Source: CAYQTO01 sp964420455 (GTDB lineage Bacteria; Sumerlaeota; Sumerlaeia; SLMS01). From it: a stretch of 25,752 nt of DNA. This document shows positions 24,790-25,752 of this stretch, piece by piece. The notes below the pieces were generated by a model, which had not been told where the DNA came from, ran no database searches, and was given only the letters and a program-made list of their open reading frames with translations. The position numbers were made by a program, and so were the translations under genes. The stretch covers positions 1-25,752 of the forward strand of contig CAYQTO010000032.1 in assembly GCA_964420455.1 (NCBI GenBank). The letters are read 5' to 3'. Each line of letters starts with the position of its first letter. Position 1 is the stretch's first letter.

Positions 24790-25629
24790 CTAACCGCCCA
24801 GCCGCTTGTACCAAACGTTCATGCTCTCGATCGCACCACCGATGTTGGTGTTGTTGATCAGCGTTCCCGAGAACGTATAGCCAAGCTTGGCAAAGGTGAT
24901 GTTCATGCCGTAGGAGTAGGCGCGGGCGATGGTGTATGCGGTGGCAAGGCCGCGTTCCGCCATCGCCTGCTCCATGCGGGCGAGCAGTGCGGACGCGACA
25001 CCTCGCCCCTGAATGCTGTGGCGCGAGGCGAAGTCGGTCATTTCCACGTTGCCGCCGGACTCGTCCATCTCGCAGCTGGCGACCGCCACCACGGAGCCGT
25101 TTTCCTCCGCAACGAAGAAAACGAAGTTCTGCCCCATGACCTCGCGAAGGTAGGCGGGATCATGGATAGGGAAAGGGTAGGTCTCGAAGATCTCCGTATA
25201 GACGGAGGCGATGCCATCCGCATCAGCGGGCGTGGCGGGACGAAGGATCATGCCATTGGGATCCTTGGGGGCGAGGGCGGTGGCGGCCTTGGAACGGGCA
25301 GCCTCGAGCACCTGGCGGGTCTCCGCCGCGCGGACATCCCGGGCCCGATTCTCGTCCAGGTACCTTCCCCAGAACAGCGCGTCCTCGCGTCCGTTGTAGA
25401 AGCCGGGAATCCGTGCCTCCAGCCGGTAGCCGCGGTTCTCCAGCTCGCTCCGCGCAAAGGAACGCGTCTTCGCGAAGACCTTTCCGTAGCCGTGCTCCGC
25501 ACAAAGGTCGTCCACCACGTCGAGGAGTTCCGGGTGGTCCTGCTCCGCGTACTTCATGAGATACACCCGGTCGTTGAGGGATCCGTGCTGGAGGAGGGAT
25601 TGGCCGTGCTTTTCGAGAACGTCAGGCAT
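24790..25629 (-). CDS. ablB: Beta-lysine N-acetyltransferase (AblB-like GNAT)
   Basis: This 279-residue protein carries the whole AblB signature: SLNDRVYLMKY near the start, IPGFYNGREDALFWGRYLD, then a GNAT domain with ETYPFPIHDPAYLREVM, EMDESGGNVEMTDFA, the acetyl-CoA loop QGRGVASALL, TAYTIARAYSYGMNITFAKL and the C-terminal NNTNIGGAIESMNVWYK. AblB acetylates beta-lysine (made from lysine by the aminomutase AblA) to the osmolyte N-epsilon-acetyl-beta-lysine. ATG 25629 is chosen because it overlaps the stop of the upstream ABC ATPase as ATGCCTGA and gives the family's usual length; the longer frame lacks conservation. ablA is not within this window, though it might lie beyond the edge. Translational coupling with the ATPase gene is likely. 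Regulation by salt is expected from the family but is not visible here. Confidence 0.93.
   Translation of the reverse strand: MPDVLEKHGQSLLQHGSLNDRVYLMKYAEQDHPELLDVVDDLCAEHGYGKVFAKTRSFARSELENRGYRLEARIPGFYNGREDALFWGRYLDENRARDVRAAETRQVLEAARSKAATALAPKDPNGMILRPATPADADGIASVYTEIFETYPFPIHDPAYLREVMGQNFVFFVAEENGSVVAVASCEMDESGGNVEMTDFASRHSIQGRGVASALLARMEQAMAERGLATAYTIARAYSYGMNITFAKLGYTFSGTLINNTNIGGAIESMNVWYKRLGG
25196..25203 (-). repeat. GTCTATAC octamer copy 14
   Basis: In ablB, Val143-Tyr-Thr as GTC-TAT-ACG. Confidence 0.9.
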
Positions 25630-25752
25630 TGTCCGCGGTATCCATCTCGTCGAGGATTTGCTGCACCACGCCGGAGGCGGTGATCCGGCCCTCGCGCATG
25701 AGGACCCCGTGCGTGGCGGTCTCGCGGGCAAAGGCCATATCGTGGGTAACGA
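25622..25752 (-). CDS. ABC transporter ATP-binding protein, C-terminal end (partial)
   Basis: Only the last 43 codons are in the window. They start VTHDMAFARETATHGVLMREG, where the His of VTHD is the H-loop of ABC ATPases and the AxARExATH pattern matches the segment after it, nearest to polar-amino-acid-type ATPases (VTHEMxFAR). The frame stops at TGA 25624-25622, overlapping the ablB start by eight bases. The rest, including Walker A/B, lies beyond the right edge. Position beside ablB suggests import or export of a lysine-related or osmolyte solute, but this is inference. Confidence 0.8.
   Translation of the reverse strand, partial: VTHDMAFARETATHGVLMREGRITASGVVQQILDEMDTADNA

Noticed and set aside
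21098..24814. Very long open frames antisense to real genes (also 3548-5455, 1337-2827, 11877-14105, 16474-19074)
   Set aside because: They are wobble shadows of GC3-rich genes: no recognisable motifs, Gly/Ala/Glu/Val- or Arg/Pro-rich composition, while the opposite strand encodes clear protein families.

Overview
The window is high-GC, GC3-rich bacterial DNA with very few stop codons in antisense frames. The gene content suggests a free-living, surface-active, uncultured-type Gram-negative bacterium: a pseudopilin ending in YDPTNGTISEGDI, a Ser/Thr kinase fused to WD40 repeats with DWG in place of DFG, FG-GAP and beta-propeller secreted proteins, a PHP/DUF3604 protein, a DUF5060 glycosidase-like protein, and an AblB beta-lysine acetyltransferase. 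This set fits phyla such as Sumerlaeota, Hydrogenedentota or the PVC/Planctomycete sphere. That placement is an inference from family flavour; no rRNA is present.

Layout. 1-5236 (+): a hybrid multi-PAS histidine kinase cut by the left edge, a DCC-family thiol oxidoreductase and a large TPR protein. 5313-5388 (+): tRNA-Lys(CTT) with an encoded CCA. 5415-7787 (-): a visibly lower-GC cluster that starts 26 bp after the tRNA, holding an FG-GAP repeat secreted protein, a small four-helix membrane protein and an HNH endonuclease. 8071-9090 (-): a cation diffusion facilitator. 9188-10360 (+): a DMT/DUF486 small membrane protein flanked by two unassigned, perhaps decayed, reading frames. 10246-14899 (-): a secreted propeller protein, a Tat-type PHP-domain protein with an N-terminal propeller, and a type IV pseudopilin with its own terminator. 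15073-15903 (+): a secreted protein with a strong terminator. 15979-19065 (-): a 1028-residue exported multidomain glycosidase-like protein. 19215-20813 (-): peptide chain release factor 3. 21119-24781 (+): the membrane kinase/WD40 protein. 24790-25752 (-): ablB overlapping the end of an ABC transporter ATPase cut by the right edge.

How the genes fit together. Several products act at the surface: five exported proteins, a pseudopilin and membrane sensors (hybrid kinase, Ser/Thr kinase). ablB with an ABC ATPase points to osmolyte (N-acetyl-beta-lysine) handling. prfC and the tRNA are housekeeping. No complete defence system, CRISPR array, transposon or integrase is visible.

The most notable signal is not a gene. 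The non-palindromic octamer GTCTATAC occurs 14 times, seven per strand, where roughly one or fewer would be expected. Eleven copies encode Val-Tyr-Thr in recognised genes, always as GTC-TAT-ACN. Two antisense copies force CGT-ATA-GAC (Arg-Ile-Asp) with the ATA codon, and one lies in an unassigned frame. This looks like a genome-scale DNA word (uptake-signal-like, protein-binding or methylation-related) selected at the DNA level.
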